Made by a program: the position numbers and the translations under genes. From assembly GCA_035541475.1 (NCBI GenBank), contig DATKND010000050.1, positions 1 through 64,000 on the forward strand: a DNA stretch of 64,000 nt, in the 5' to 3' direction. The stretch comes from DASUFZ01 sp035541475. Lineage in GTDB: Bacteria > Myxococcota_A > UBA9160 > SMWR01. Shown here piece after piece: positions 25,796-34,538 of the stretch. The notes under the pieces were generated by a model. It did not search any database. It was not told the origin of the DNA and worked only from the letters and a program-made list of their open reading frames with translations. The stretch's first letter is position 1; each line of letters opens with the position of its first letter.

Positions 25796-26130
25796 GAATC
25801 GATCCTCGCGTGCGGATGGATCAAAGACGTCTCGGCTCGGGAACGGGTTCCGGACTTCTCGAGCAGAGTTTCAGCGTCGCATCGCGATCGGACACTCGCA
25901 TCGGAAGAGTGGCCAGTGAGGCTCCTTCCGTAACGGAGGGTTCGCCGAGGAAGGCCGAGTATCTCGCCATGCCGCGAATGAAAACATTTCCCCGAGGGGT
26001 CCAAAAAATGGGAACATGTCTTCCATCTGGAAAAGTCCTTCCCATCGACGGAAGGATCTTACACACTACGCCGATTCTGGGTTCTATCTGTGCTGGTCGG
26101 TTCGCTGATGATTCGGGTGGAGAAGGCCTC
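25796..26130. promoter_or_regulatory. divergent control region of the exosortase and export operons
   Basis: 335 bp between the leftward 13-gene operon and the rightward prsR operon, with an AT-rich stretch near 25975-26060 in an otherwise very G+C-rich window. Several TTCC..GGAA-type dyads occur: 25927-25937 (TCCGTAACGGA), 26011-26024, 26021-26032 (TTCCATCTGGAA) and 26037-26055 (arms CCTTCC/GGAAGG, 7-nt loop). No consensus sigma-54 (-24/-12) or good sigma-70 promoter was found; near misses have wrong spacing. The region must hold promoters for both operons and may hold activator sites. Confidence 0.6.
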
Positions 26131-27588
26131 GTGGTGAGCGGCATCGAAAAACGTGGCGCGCGTGGGAACGATCCCTTCCGGGTCATGGTGATCGACGACG
26201 ACCCGAGCGTGCGGGACTACATGGAAGCCCTGGTGTCGCGCCAGGGCTACCGCGTCTACGCGGCGGCGGACGGAGAGCAAGCGCTCGGCCAGCTCGACGA
26301 CGTCCGACCCGACCTGGTGACGCTCGACGTCGTGCTCCCCGGTGTGGACGGCCTCGAGACGCTGCGGCGGATCAAGCAGCGCATGCCCGAGGTGCCCGTC
26401 GTGATGCTCTCGGGCCACGGCCAGGCCCGGAACATCGTCGAGGCGATGCGGCTCGGCGCGACCGACTTCCTGCGCAAGCCGTTCGAGGTCGAGGAGCTCG
26501 AGCTCGCCTTCCAGAAGGCGCTCGAGAAGCGCGCGCTCAAGCAGGAGGTCGAGCGGCTGCGTGGGCGGGCGCGCTCGGAAACCGAGCTGCTGCTCCTCTT
26601 TGGCGACAACCCGAAGATGCGTCAGGTGCGCGACATCATCGAGCAGGTCGCCGACACCGACATCACCGTGCTCGTGCGCGGCGAGAGCGGAACGGGCAAG
26701 GAGCTCGTCGCGCGCACGATCTTCCAGCTCTCCAGCCGGCGCGACCGCCCGTTCGTGAAAGTCAACTGCGCGGCCCTGCCGTCGGAGCTGCTCGAGAGCG
26801 AGCTCTTCGGCTTCGAGAAGGGCGCCTTCACCGGCGCGCAGAAGCGCAAGCTCGGAAAGTTCGAGTACGCCAACCAGGGCACGATCTTCCTCGACGAGAT
26901 CAGCGAGATGCACCCGAACCTGCAGGCCAAGCTTTTGCAGGTACTGCAGGATGGCGAGTTCTCCCGGCTCGGCGGCGAGAGCGACGTGCGCGTCGACACG
27001 CGCATCATCGCGGCGACCAATCGCAACCTCGAGGAGGCGGTCGCCGACGGCTCCTTCCGCGAGGACCTCTACTACCGACTCAATGTGGTGACGGTCCACA
27101 TGCCGCCGCTGCGCGAGCGGCGGGATTCGATTCCCCTGCTCGTCGATCGCTTCCTCCAGAAGAACAACGAGCAATACGGGAAGAGCGTGAAGCACCTCTC
27201 GAACGAGACCATGGAGGTGTTCATGCGTTACCACTGGCCCGGGAACGTGCGAGAGCTCGAGAACATGGTGCGGCGCATGGTGGTGCTCGGGAACGAGCAG
27301 GCCGTGCTCGACGAGATCTCGCTGCGCGGACCCGAGCCGGAGCCGGAGGAGGCCGGCGCCCGCGACATGCTGGATTTCGAAGGTCTGGGCGCGGAGCTCG
27401 ACAAGGGCGAGTCGATTGATCTCAAGGCGATATCGCGGCGTGCCGCTCAAGTTGCCGAGAAAAGAGTGATCGAGCGCGTGCTGCTGCAGACCCGTTGGAA
27501 CCGCAAGGAAGCGGCCGAGCGACTGCAGATCAGTTACAAGGCCCTGCTCTACAAGATGAAAGAGAACGGGTTGAGTGAGGGGCGTTAG
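26131..27588 (+). CDS. prsR: PrsR-type NtrC-family sigma-54 response regulator
   Basis: 485 residues. Receiver domain with acidic pocket Asp22-Asp23 and phospho-acceptor Asp66 (LVTLDVVLPG), then KPFE. The AAA+ sigma-54 activator domain has Walker A GESGTGKE (184-191) and the GAFTGA loop (231-236). A C-terminal Fis-type helix-turn-helix includes RKEAAERLQISYKALLYKM. GTG at 26131 is chosen because GGAGAAGG lies just upstream and the receiver starts soon after; an open frame continuing further upstream is not protein-like. In exosortase loci PrsR activates RpoN-dependent promoters of the EPS genes. Its usual kinase PrsK is not in the window. Confidence 0.9.
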   Translation: MVSGIEKRGARGNDPFRVMVIDDDPSVRDYMEALVSRQGYRVYAAADGEQALGQLDDVRPDLVTLDVVLPGVDGLETLRRIKQRMPEVPVVMLSGHGQARNIVEAMRLGATDFLRKPFEVEELELAFQKALEKRALKQEVERLRGRARSETELLLLFGDNPKMRQVRDIIEQVADTDITVLVRGESGTGKELVARTIFQLSSRRDRPFVKVNCAALPSELLESELFGFEKGAFTGAQKRKLGKFEYANQGTIFLDEISEMHPNLQAKLLQVLQDGEFSRLGGESDVRVDTRIIAATNRNLEEAVADGSFREDLYYRLNVVTVHMPPLRERRDSIPLLVDRFLQKNNEQYGKSVKHLSNETMEVFMRYHWPGNVRELENMVRRMVVLGNEQAVLDEISLRGPEPEPEEAGARDMLDFEGLGAELDKGESIDLKAISRRAAQVAEKRVIERVLLQTRWNRKEAAERLQISYKALLYKMKENGLSEGR

Positions 27589-27612
27589 CCCCGACGCGCC
27601 TCGATCGAACGG

Positions 27613-28230
27613 GTGAGCGACACGATGCGACTTTCCTTCGAGCCTGCGAGGGTCCTTCTCACCCTCGCGCTCCTGCTCGGTGCCGGTTGCGCAGGGCGCG
27701 CGCCGGCTCCGCCCCCGCTCGACCCGACGCCGACCGACCGCGAGACCTACACGATCGGCGTCACCGACGTGCTGAAGATCAGCGTATGGAAGAACGAGGA
27801 GCTGTCGGTCGAGGTGCAGGTCCGCGCGGACGGAATGATCTCCGTCCCCCTGATCGACGATGTCCGCGCCGAAGGCCTGACCCCCCAGGAGCTCAAGGAA
27901 GTCATCACGCGACAGCTTTCCGAGTACGTCACCGCTCCGGACGTCACCGTGCTGGTTCAGCAGATGAACAGCCGCTTCGTCTCGGTGCTGGGAGAGGTGA
28001 GACAGCCGAATCGCGTGCCACTGACGCGAGATCTGCGAGTGCTCGAAGCCATCGCGCTGGTCGGCGGGTTCACGACCTTCGCCAACAAGAACGACGTGCG
28101 AATCGTACGTCGGGATCTGGACGGCAACGAAACGGAGTACCGCTTCGACTACGACGCGTACGTCCGAGGTCGGGCGCCCGGGTCCAACATCGTGCTGCAA
28201 TCCGGCGACGTCATCATCGTTCCTGATTGA
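27613..28230 (+). CDS. Wza-like polysaccharide export lipoprotein
   Basis: 205 residues. Signal peptide with lipobox LGAGC (Cys about residue 25). The Poly_export domain follows: YTIGVTDVLKISVWKNEELS and VQVRADGMISVPLIDDV. An SLBB-type domain comes next: FVSVLGEVRQPNRVPL and LEAIALVGGFTTFANK, ending SGDVIIVPD. It forms the outer-membrane side of the polymer export channel. It is shorter than E. coli Wza, as usual in exosortase loci. The GTG at 27613 is used; an ATG at 27625 is an alternative start. It lies 24 nt after prsR and 8 nt before the beta-barrel start. Confidence 0.9.
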   Translation: MSDTMRLSFEPARVLLTLALLLGAGCAGRAPAPPPLDPTPTDRETYTIGVTDVLKISVWKNEELSVEVQVRADGMISVPLIDDVRAEGLTPQELKEVITRQLSEYVTAPDVTVLVQQMNSRFVSVLGEVRQPNRVPLTRDLRVLEAIALVGGFTTFANKNDVRIVRRDLDGNETEYRFDYDAYVRGRAPGSNIVLQSGDVIIVPD

Positions 28231-28238
28231 GGTCGACC

Positions 28239-29912
28239 ATGCGCACGATTCTCGTACTCGCGCTCTGCGCGTGCGCGCTGGGTGTCCCCGGCGCGCTGCG
28301 CGCCGCGGAAGTCACCTTCGCGATCGACGGCGCGACGGAATACGACAGCAACGTCTTCCGCTCCCATCAGGACGAGAAGGACGACGTCGTCTTCCGCCTG
28401 CGTCCGTGGGTCCAGCTCGCCGAGCCGCGCGGCCAGGATCTCAGCTACTCGCTGACCTACGCACTGCCCGTCGAGTTCGCCGTCGACCACACGTCGGTGG
28501 ATGCCATCGACCAGGAGCTCTTGGGCAACGTCGTCTACCACGTGAACGACCGCTTCCAGCTGTTCGCGAACAACGGCTTCAGCTACATCCGGAGCGAGCT
28601 GCGCACGAACTTCGACCAGACCCAGGGCGGCGCCGAGTCGCCGCTGGTCAACAACGAGCGCAATCGCGTGCTGCTGAACACGGCCGTGATGGGAGCCAGC
28701 TACGAGTTCACGCCGCGCCTCGCCGCCACGGCGCAGCTCTCGAACAACTACTTCGATCCGAGCCGCAACGACCGCCAGCAGAACTGGCAGCTCCAGGGCA
28801 TCACCGACCTCTCCTACACGCTGACGCCGAAGCAGCAACTCGGCGGCGGCGCGCGGATCGCGTACCAGAAGTACTACGAGTCGCAGGACATCGTCGGCAG
28901 CCAGGCGCAGATCTACAACGTGTTCGGGAGCTGGCGCTGGTCCATCGACGAGAAGACGGAGTTCGCCGTGAGCGCCGGCCCTGCCGTGATCCACAGCGAG
29001 CAGGACAACGCCGACTCGACGAAGGTGCGCGCGATGGTTCCCTTCACGCGCATCAGCGGGGATTTCACGGCGCCGAACGGCTTCGTCGACATCGAGGGGA
29101 ACCCCGTCGGGGGCGTGAACTATCAGAACGGAGTCGTGCTGCTCTCGCAGTTCACGGATTGCCCGAGGCTGAAGAACGGCAGCCCCGATCGCGTTCTCGT
29201 CAGCGACAAGTCCTGCAACCCGAGCGTCGTCCTCGACGAGACTCCGGGCGCCGAGCAGCCCGGGCTGATCGACGCGATCACGGGCGCCACCTCGACGGTC
29301 CAGAATCAGGATCCGAGCGGCGAGAGTTCGACCGACGTCACCGTGTTCGCGGACGCGACCCTGGTCCGCCACTGGACCCCCGACCTGAACACGGCACTCA
29401 ACTACACGCGCGAGCAGGGCAACGCGTCGGGCCTCGGCGGCGCCGTGGTCGGCGACACGCTGGTCCTCTCGAATACCTGGAACCTGACGGAGAAGTGGCA
29501 GATCGCGACCCGCGGTGAGTGGGGCCTGCGGAAGTCGGTGTCCCAGGCCGGGCAGGTCAATACCAAGGTCGTGGGCGACGCCACGGCCGCGACCCCTCCG
29601 CCCCAGGGGGTGAGCCCGACCATCTTCGGAGTGCCGGCATCCACGATCGGCCTCGCGGCACTCTCTGCCGCGACGAGCGGGGCGGGAACCTCATTCGTCC
29701 AGCGCGGTCAGACCACCGATATCGACACGATGCGTTGGGGAATCGCCGCACGTGTTACCCGTTTTTTCACGCGTAACACCTCCGGGTATCTTCAGTTCAC
29801 TTACAACCAACAGCAGTCTCAGAACAACTCCCTGGGCGACCCCTCCGATTTCAACGACTACCTCGTGACCGTGGGCGTCCAGCACGTCTTCACACCGATC
29901 AAACTCTGGTAA
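28239..29912 (+). CDS. exosortase-locus outer-membrane beta-barrel protein
   Basis: 557 residues with a signal peptide (MRTILVLALCACALG..RAAE). The mature part has many alternating aromatic strands (YDSNVFRSHQDEKDDVVFRL, LSYSLTYALP, YSQLF-type turns, GYLQFTYNQQQSQNN), ending in FTPIKLW, with the aromatic C-terminal residue typical of Bam-inserted barrels. This is the PEP-CTERM-system-associated barrel family (TIGR03016 type). It probably forms or supports the outer-membrane pore for the polymer. ATG at 28239 is chosen over a TTG 12 nt upstream. Residues about 265-370, with several Cys and Gly/Asn-rich runs, look like large surface loops. Confidence 0.82.
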   Translation: MRTILVLALCACALGVPGALRAAEVTFAIDGATEYDSNVFRSHQDEKDDVVFRLRPWVQLAEPRGQDLSYSLTYALPVEFAVDHTSVDAIDQELLGNVVYHVNDRFQLFANNGFSYIRSELRTNFDQTQGGAESPLVNNERNRVLLNTAVMGASYEFTPRLAATAQLSNNYFDPSRNDRQQNWQLQGITDLSYTLTPKQQLGGGARIAYQKYYESQDIVGSQAQIYNVFGSWRWSIDEKTEFAVSAGPAVIHSEQDNADSTKVRAMVPFTRISGDFTAPNGFVDIEGNPVGGVNYQNGVVLLSQFTDCPRLKNGSPDRVLVSDKSCNPSVVLDETPGAEQPGLIDAITGATSTVQNQDPSGESSTDVTVFADATLVRHWTPDLNTALNYTREQGNASGLGGAVVGDTLVLSNTWNLTEKWQIATRGEWGLRKSVSQAGQVNTKVVGDATAATPPPQGVSPTIFGVPASTIGLAALSAATSGAGTSFVQRGQTTDIDTMRWGIAARVTRFFTRNTSGYLQFTYNQQQSQNNSLGDPSDFNDYLVTVGVQHVFTPIKLW

Positions 29913-29935
29913 AACCAGCGCGGTGATCTCCTCCC

Positions 29936-31600
29936 ATGAACGTTGACGGCGACATCCAGCTCGGTGACTTCGCCGGGATCCTGCGCCGGCGCGGCAAGCT
30001 CGCGGGCCTGACGGCGCTCGGCGTGGTGCTCGTCGCCTACTGGGTCGCGATGGCGCTGCCAAACATCTATACGAGCTACGCGACGGTGCTGGTGGAGCCG
30101 CAGTCCGTGAACGAGAAGCTCGTGCAGTCGGGCGTACAGGACAGCGACATCAACGAGCGCCTCCACATCATGAGCGCGCAGATCCTCTCGCGGCCGCGAC
30201 TGTCCGCGATCATCGACAAGGTCGGGCTCTACAAGCCGGAATCCAGCTACATGCTGCGCGAGGAGATCATCAACCTGATGCGCTCGCGCATCCGGGTCGA
30301 GCCCGTGATCCCCGAGCTCGAGCGGCAGCAGGTGCGCGCGCGCGACGTCGCGATCAACGAGTTCCAGATCTTCTTCGACGACTACGACGCGAAGACGGCG
30401 CGCGACGTCGCGCAGCTGCTCGCGAACGACTTCATCGAGAGCCACATCGACTCGCGCGTGGTGGTCTCGCAGAAGGGGCTCGAGTTCATCCAGGGCGAGC
30501 TCGCCCGACTGGCGGAGCAGATCCAGGACGTCGAGGGGCAGATAGCCAAGGTGAAGAACGACAACTCCGGCAAGCTGCCGGAGGACCTCGACCCGAATCA
30601 GCGGCGCCTCGAGCGGATTCTCGGCGACCGCGCCATCGCGCAGCGGGAGATGGCCGAGGCGACCAGCGACGAGGGCTTCTATCGCAGTCAGGTCGCGCAG
30701 GCGGCCGCGTTCTCCGCGCCGAACGACGACGCCAGCCCGGCGCGCCGCCTCGACCTCCTGAAGCTGACGCTGACGGACCTGCGCTCTCGCGGCTACACCG
30801 AGAAGCATCCGGACATCGTGAAGACCAAGGCCGAGATCGAAGAGCTCGAGAAGACGGTCTCGAAGCTCAAGCAGAAGAGCGCCGAGGAGCCGTCGGGAAA
30901 CCTGGTGGAGCAGCAGGCGCAGGCGAGCCTCAAGCGCGCGACCTTGCGCCGCGAGCAGGCGCAGGCGGAGATCGAGCGGCTGCAGGACCTCGCCGACGAG
31001 GTCCAGGGGCTGATCAATGCGACCCCCGCCGTCACCGAGCAGCTCGACGCGCTGAAGCGCGAGTACGAGCACCTCTTCACCAGCTTCCAGGACTTCAGCA
31101 AGCGACAGCTCGAGGCGTCGGTGCAGGCGCAGCTCGAACGGCGGCAGCTCGGCGAGCAGTTCCGCGTGATCGAGGCGGCCTTCATCGCGCCCGGACCGAG
31201 CTCGCCGCATCGGGCGGTCATCATCGTGCTCGGCGCGGTGTTCGGGATCTTCTTCGGCGCCGGCGTCGGACTGCTGCTCGAGGTGCGGGACCGCTCGCCG
31301 CACGACGCGCGCCAGCTCCAGGCGCGCATCGAGCTGCCGGTGCTCGCGACCATTCCGCAGATCTGGCTGGAGGGCGATCGCGTGCGGCTGCGCCGACGGC
31401 GCCTGCGCGAGGCGATCGCGACCTCCGGGGTCGTCCTCTTCGCGCTCGTCGGGGGTGCGGCGAACTACATGTGGGTCAATGGGATGCCAGGCTTCCTGAG
31501 GAGCTCCTCCTCGTCCTCCTCTTCCTCCCCCTCCGACAACGCCGCGCCCGCACAGAAGCCCCCCGCGGCACCGGCACCCGCTCCGGCGCACGAGGGGTGA
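29936..31600 (+). CDS. exopolysaccharide chain-length determinant (Wzz/GNVR type)
   Basis: 554 residues. N-terminal membrane helix (LAGLTALGVVLVAYWVAMAL) after a short GDFAGILRRRGK Wzz-type start, a long periplasmic coiled coil (about residues 180-400), and a second membrane helix near AVIIVLGAVFGIFFGAGVGLL. Such proteins set polymer length and pair with the tyrosine kinase two genes on. A third hydrophobic stretch (GVVLFALVGGAANYMW) precedes an unusual tail with a nine-serine run and Ala-Pro-rich end. ATG start 23 nt after the barrel gene. Confidence 0.88.
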   Translation: MNVDGDIQLGDFAGILRRRGKLAGLTALGVVLVAYWVAMALPNIYTSYATVLVEPQSVNEKLVQSGVQDSDINERLHIMSAQILSRPRLSAIIDKVGLYKPESSYMLREEIINLMRSRIRVEPVIPELERQQVRARDVAINEFQIFFDDYDAKTARDVAQLLANDFIESHIDSRVVVSQKGLEFIQGELARLAEQIQDVEGQIAKVKNDNSGKLPEDLDPNQRRLERILGDRAIAQREMAEATSDEGFYRSQVAQAAAFSAPNDDASPARRLDLLKLTLTDLRSRGYTEKHPDIVKTKAEIEELEKTVSKLKQKSAEEPSGNLVEQQAQASLKRATLRREQAQAEIERLQDLADEVQGLINATPAVTEQLDALKREYEHLFTSFQDFSKRQLEASVQAQLERRQLGEQFRVIEAAFIAPGPSSPHRAVIIVLGAVFGIFFGAGVGLLLEVRDRSPHDARQLQARIELPVLATIPQIWLEGDRVRLRRRRLREAIATSGVVLFALVGGAANYMWVNGMPGFLRSSSSSSSSSPSDNAAPAQKPPAAPAPAPAHEG

Positions 31601-31603
31601 CGC

Positions 31604-32485
31604 GTGTATCGAGACTTCTACGGCTTGATGCGCGCGCCCTTCGAGATGACGCCGGACCCTACGTTCCTGGTGCTCAGCGACACGCACCGCGAAGGGTTGG
31701 CGATGCTGGTCTACGCCGTGCGCGCGCGGAAGGGCTTCGTGGTGCTGACAGGCGAGGTCGGCACGGGCAAGACGACCTTGCTCCACGCGCTGCTCGGCCA
31801 GCTCGAACCCGAGATGCCGTCGGCCTTCCTGTTCAACCCGCGGCTCGAGCCGCTCGACTTCTTCCGCGTCCTCTTCGACGAGTTCGGCATCGAGACGTCC
31901 TGCCGCACCAAGGCCGAGTACCTGCTCAGCCTGAACCGCTTCCTGATCGATCGGCTGAAGGAGAACCGCACCGCGCTCCTGATCATCGACGAGGCGCAGA
32001 ACCTGTCGCCCGAGATGCTCGAGGAGGTGCGGCTGCTCTCGAATCTCGAGACCCCGACCTCGAAGCTCCTCCAGATCATGTTGGTCGGGCAGCCCGAGCT
32101 CGACGCGATGCTCGATCGCCCCGACCTGCGCCAGCTCCGCCAGCGCGTCGTGCTGCGCCACCACCTCCGCCCGTTCGACGAGGGAGAGCTATCGGGCTAC
32201 GTGGAAGAGCGGCTTCGCCTCGCCGGGTACACGGGCAAGGGTATCTTCAAGCGCGCCGCACTGAGGCGGCTGTACGAGGTGACTCGTGGCGTGCCGCGAC
32301 TGGTCAACGTGCTCTGCGACGGCGCACTCCTGAGCGGCTACACGCGGGAGCAGACCTCGCTCGACGCGTCGACGATCGACGACGTCGCGCGGGAGCTGCG
32401 CCTCGTGGAAGCGGCGCCCAACGGCCAGCGGACTACTCTGTCGCCTTCCCCACGGCGGCGGAGCTGGCTCGGGTTGTTTCGGTAG
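31604..32485 (+). CDS. XrtA-associated ExeA-like AAA ATPase
   Basis: 293 residues. Starts MYRDFYGLMRAPFEMTPDP, the hallmark of ExeA/GspA-type ATPases. Walker A is GEVGTGKTTLLHALL (about residues 48-62) and Walker B is LLIIDEAQNLS, with VGQPEL and RLVNVLCDGALL further on. The exosortase-locus subfamily (TIGR03015) always sits between chain-length and kinase genes, as here. It lacks the peptidoglycan-binding domain of ExeA. It probably energises assembly or export of the polymer. GTG start 3 nt after the previous stop. Confidence 0.9.
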   Translation: MYRDFYGLMRAPFEMTPDPTFLVLSDTHREGLAMLVYAVRARKGFVVLTGEVGTGKTTLLHALLGQLEPEMPSAFLFNPRLEPLDFFRVLFDEFGIETSCRTKAEYLLSLNRFLIDRLKENRTALLIIDEAQNLSPEMLEEVRLLSNLETPTSKLLQIMLVGQPELDAMLDRPDLRQLRQRVVLRHHLRPFDEGELSGYVEERLRLAGYTGKGIFKRAALRRLYEVTRGVPRLVNVLCDGALLSGYTREQTSLDASTIDDVARELRLVEAAPNGQRTTLSPSPRRRSWLGLFR

Positions 32486-32497
32486 GCGAATCGATCG

Positions 32498-33355
32498 ATG
32501 GCGAAGGTCTACGATGCGCTGCGCAGGGCGGAGGCGGAACGGCGCCGCCGCGCGGGTCAGGACTCGGCGGTCGGCGGTCCGCTCGAGTGGGAGCCCGAGA
32601 AGGCCTCGGCCCCGGTCGCACCGATCGCCCCCGTCGAGCGGGGATCCTTCTGGTCGCGGCTCTTGTCGTGGCGCCGGGCCGCGGTCGAGACGACGGGCGA
32701 CCTGAACAAGCGCCGCATCTCGCTGCTCCAGCCCGACTCGTTCGTCGCCGAGCAGTTCCGCGCGCTGCGAGGGCGCATCGACGCGATCGCGGCGGACCGA
32801 CCGCTCCGCACGATCGCGGTCACGAGCGCCACGCCCGGCGAGGGCAAGACGACCTCCGCGATCAACCTCGCGATCGTGACGTCGCTCTCGGTCGGGAGGC
32901 GCGTCCTGCTCGTCGACTGCGATCTGCGCCGGCCGAAGGTCCACAGCGCGCTCGGGATCAGCCCGGAAGCGGGACTCGCCGAGGTGCTCACCGATCAGAT
33001 CGGGCTCGAGCAGGCGATCGTGAAGCCGGAGGGCATGGGACTCGAGATTTTGGCGGTGCGCGGGCGCCCCGCGAATCCCTCCGAGCTGCTCGGCTCGGCG
33101 CGCATGCGCGAGCTGATCGAAGAGGTGGCTGCGCGCTACGACCGGGTCATTCTCGACACGCCGGCCGCGCTCGGACTCCCCGACGCCAAAGCGGTGGCGG
33201 ATCTGTCCGACGGGATCGTCGTCGTCGTGCGCGCGGACGTGAGCCGGCAAGAAGACATCCAGACCGTGCTCGAGATCATCGACCGGCGAAGGGTTCTCGG
33301 GCTGGTGCTGAATGGAGCCGTCGCGGACCAGGGACGCTACGGCTACGTGAGCTAG
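32498..33355 (+). CDS. XrtA-associated BY-type tyrosine autokinase
   Basis: 285 residues. Walker A TSATPGEGKTTSAINLA, Walker A' VLLVDCDLRRPKVH and a Walker B-like VILDTPAALGLPDA define a CpsD/CapB-type bacterial tyrosine kinase. The adaptor membrane part is separate (chain-length protein at 29936). BY-kinases usually end in a tyrosine cluster that is phosphorylated; here the C terminus is GRYGYVS with just two tyrosines. It would control polymer length by cycling phosphorylation. Starts MAKVYDALRRAEAERRRR, typical of the exosortase-linked group. Confidence 0.88.
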   Translation: MAKVYDALRRAEAERRRRAGQDSAVGGPLEWEPEKASAPVAPIAPVERGSFWSRLLSWRRAAVETTGDLNKRRISLLQPDSFVAEQFRALRGRIDAIAADRPLRTIAVTSATPGEGKTTSAINLAIVTSLSVGRRVLLVDCDLRRPKVHSALGISPEAGLAEVLTDQIGLEQAIVKPEGMGLEILAVRGRPANPSELLGSARMRELIEEVAARYDRVILDTPAALGLPDAKAVADLSDGIVVVVRADVSRQEDIQTVLEIIDRRRVLGLVLNGAVADQGRYGYVS

Positions 33356-33434
33356 GAGAAATGGACTTCGCTCGTGCGCGTCGGTCGGCTCTCGAGTCGG
33401 ATGCCTGACGGCGCCCTCGAACTCCGAGTGCACC

Positions 33435-34538
33435 ATGGAACCGCTCGACATCGCCATCCCCGTTGCGAGCGCGTTCGCCGTGGCGGCCGTCACGACGCCG
33501 TTCGTCGGGCGCTTCGCGCGGGCGATCGGCGCGATCGACCGGCCGAGTGATCGAGGCGTCAACCAGCGGCCCGACATGCCGCTGTGCGGGGGGCTCGCGG
33601 TCGCGGGCGCGTTCGCCGTGGGTCTGTACGCGGCGCTAGAGCTGTCGGAGCACGGCCCGGATCCCCGCGTGCGCGGACTGCTGCTCGGCGGGCTCGTGAT
33701 GCTCGCCACGGGCATGTACGACGACCGCTTCGGCATGAACGCCTGGCAGAAGCTCAGCGGCCAGGTGCTCGCGGCGGGCATCGCGATCTCGCAGGGCTTC
33801 CGCTTTCCGTACTTCACGAATCCCTTCACCCAGGGACTCGTGGACGTGCCCGAGGGACTCGTCTGGGCCGTCACGCTGGTCTGGATCGTCGGCATCACCA
33901 ACGCGCTCAACCTGCTCGACGGCCTCGATGGACTCGCCGCCGGTGTCAGCGCGATCATCGCCGCCACGCTCGCCGCGATCGCGTTCCAGGGCGATCAGAC
34001 CTTCGTGCTGCTCGCGGGAGTCGCGCTGACCGGCGCGCTGCTCGGCTTCCTGCCGCACAACTTCTCGCCGGCTCGCATCTTCCTCGGCGACACCGGCGCG
34101 CTGTTCGTCGGCTACACGCTCTCGCTGCTCGCGCTCGAGTGCTACCGGCGCGTCTCGCTGATCACATTGATCGTCCCGATGCTGGCGCTCGCCGTGCCGA
34201 TCCTCGACACGCTGATGTCGATCGTGCGGCGCATCGTGCAGCACAAGCCCATCTTCAAGGCGGACCGCCAGCACATGCACCACCGGCTGCTCGCCTACGA
34301 GGGCTCGCCACGCGCGGCCGTTACGCAGTTCTATCTGCTGACCTCCGCCTTCTGCATGATCGCGGTCTCGTTCACGCGCCTGCAGGGGATCACCGCGGCC
34401 GTCTTCCTGGTCACGGTGCTCGCGCTGACGGTGCGGCTCTTGTGGAACCTCGGCGTGATCGGCCGGACCGCGGACGAGGACGCCCCGGCGCAGGACCCGA
34501 CCTCGGCGCAGAGGCACACCGAGGGAGGCGCGTCGTGA
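33435..34538 (+). CDS. GT4-type polyprenyl-phosphate sugar-1-phosphate transferase (WecA/TagO-like)
   Basis: 367 residues, about ten membrane segments. Motifs in order are MYDDRFGM (Mg-binding Asp pair), NALNLLDGLDGLAAG, IFLGDTGALFVGY and a histidine motif HMHHRLL, all characteristic of the MraY/WecA family. It attaches the first sugar phosphate to undecaprenyl phosphate and so starts repeat-unit synthesis. Many exosortase loci use a different initiating enzyme (EpsB-type polyprenyl glycosylphosphotransferase), so this choice is of interest. The stop overlaps the gmd start (GTGA). Lies 79 nt after the kinase. Confidence 0.9.
   Translation: MEPLDIAIPVASAFAVAAVTTPFVGRFARAIGAIDRPSDRGVNQRPDMPLCGGLAVAGAFAVGLYAALELSEHGPDPRVRGLLLGGLVMLATGMYDDRFGMNAWQKLSGQVLAAGIAISQGFRFPYFTNPFTQGLVDVPEGLVWAVTLVWIVGITNALNLLDGLDGLAAGVSAIIAATLAAIAFQGDQTFVLLAGVALTGALLGFLPHNFSPARIFLGDTGALFVGYTLSLLALECYRRVSLITLIVPMLALAVPILDTLMSIVRRIVQHKPIFKADRQHMHHRLLAYEGSPRAAVTQFYLLTSAFCMIAVSFTRLQGITAAVFLVTVLALTVRLLWNLGVIGRTADEDAPAQDPTSAQRHTEGGAS

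Noticed and set aside
26059..26087. Possible sigma-70 promoter TTACAC/TTCTAT with 17-bp spacing before prsR
   Set aside because: Both hexamers match the consensus poorly, so this could be chance in an AT-richer patch.
25895..26115. Possible sigma-54 promoters (TGG...GC pairs)
   Set aside because: GG and GC doublets occur but at wrong spacing; none meets the -24/-12 consensus well enough to report.
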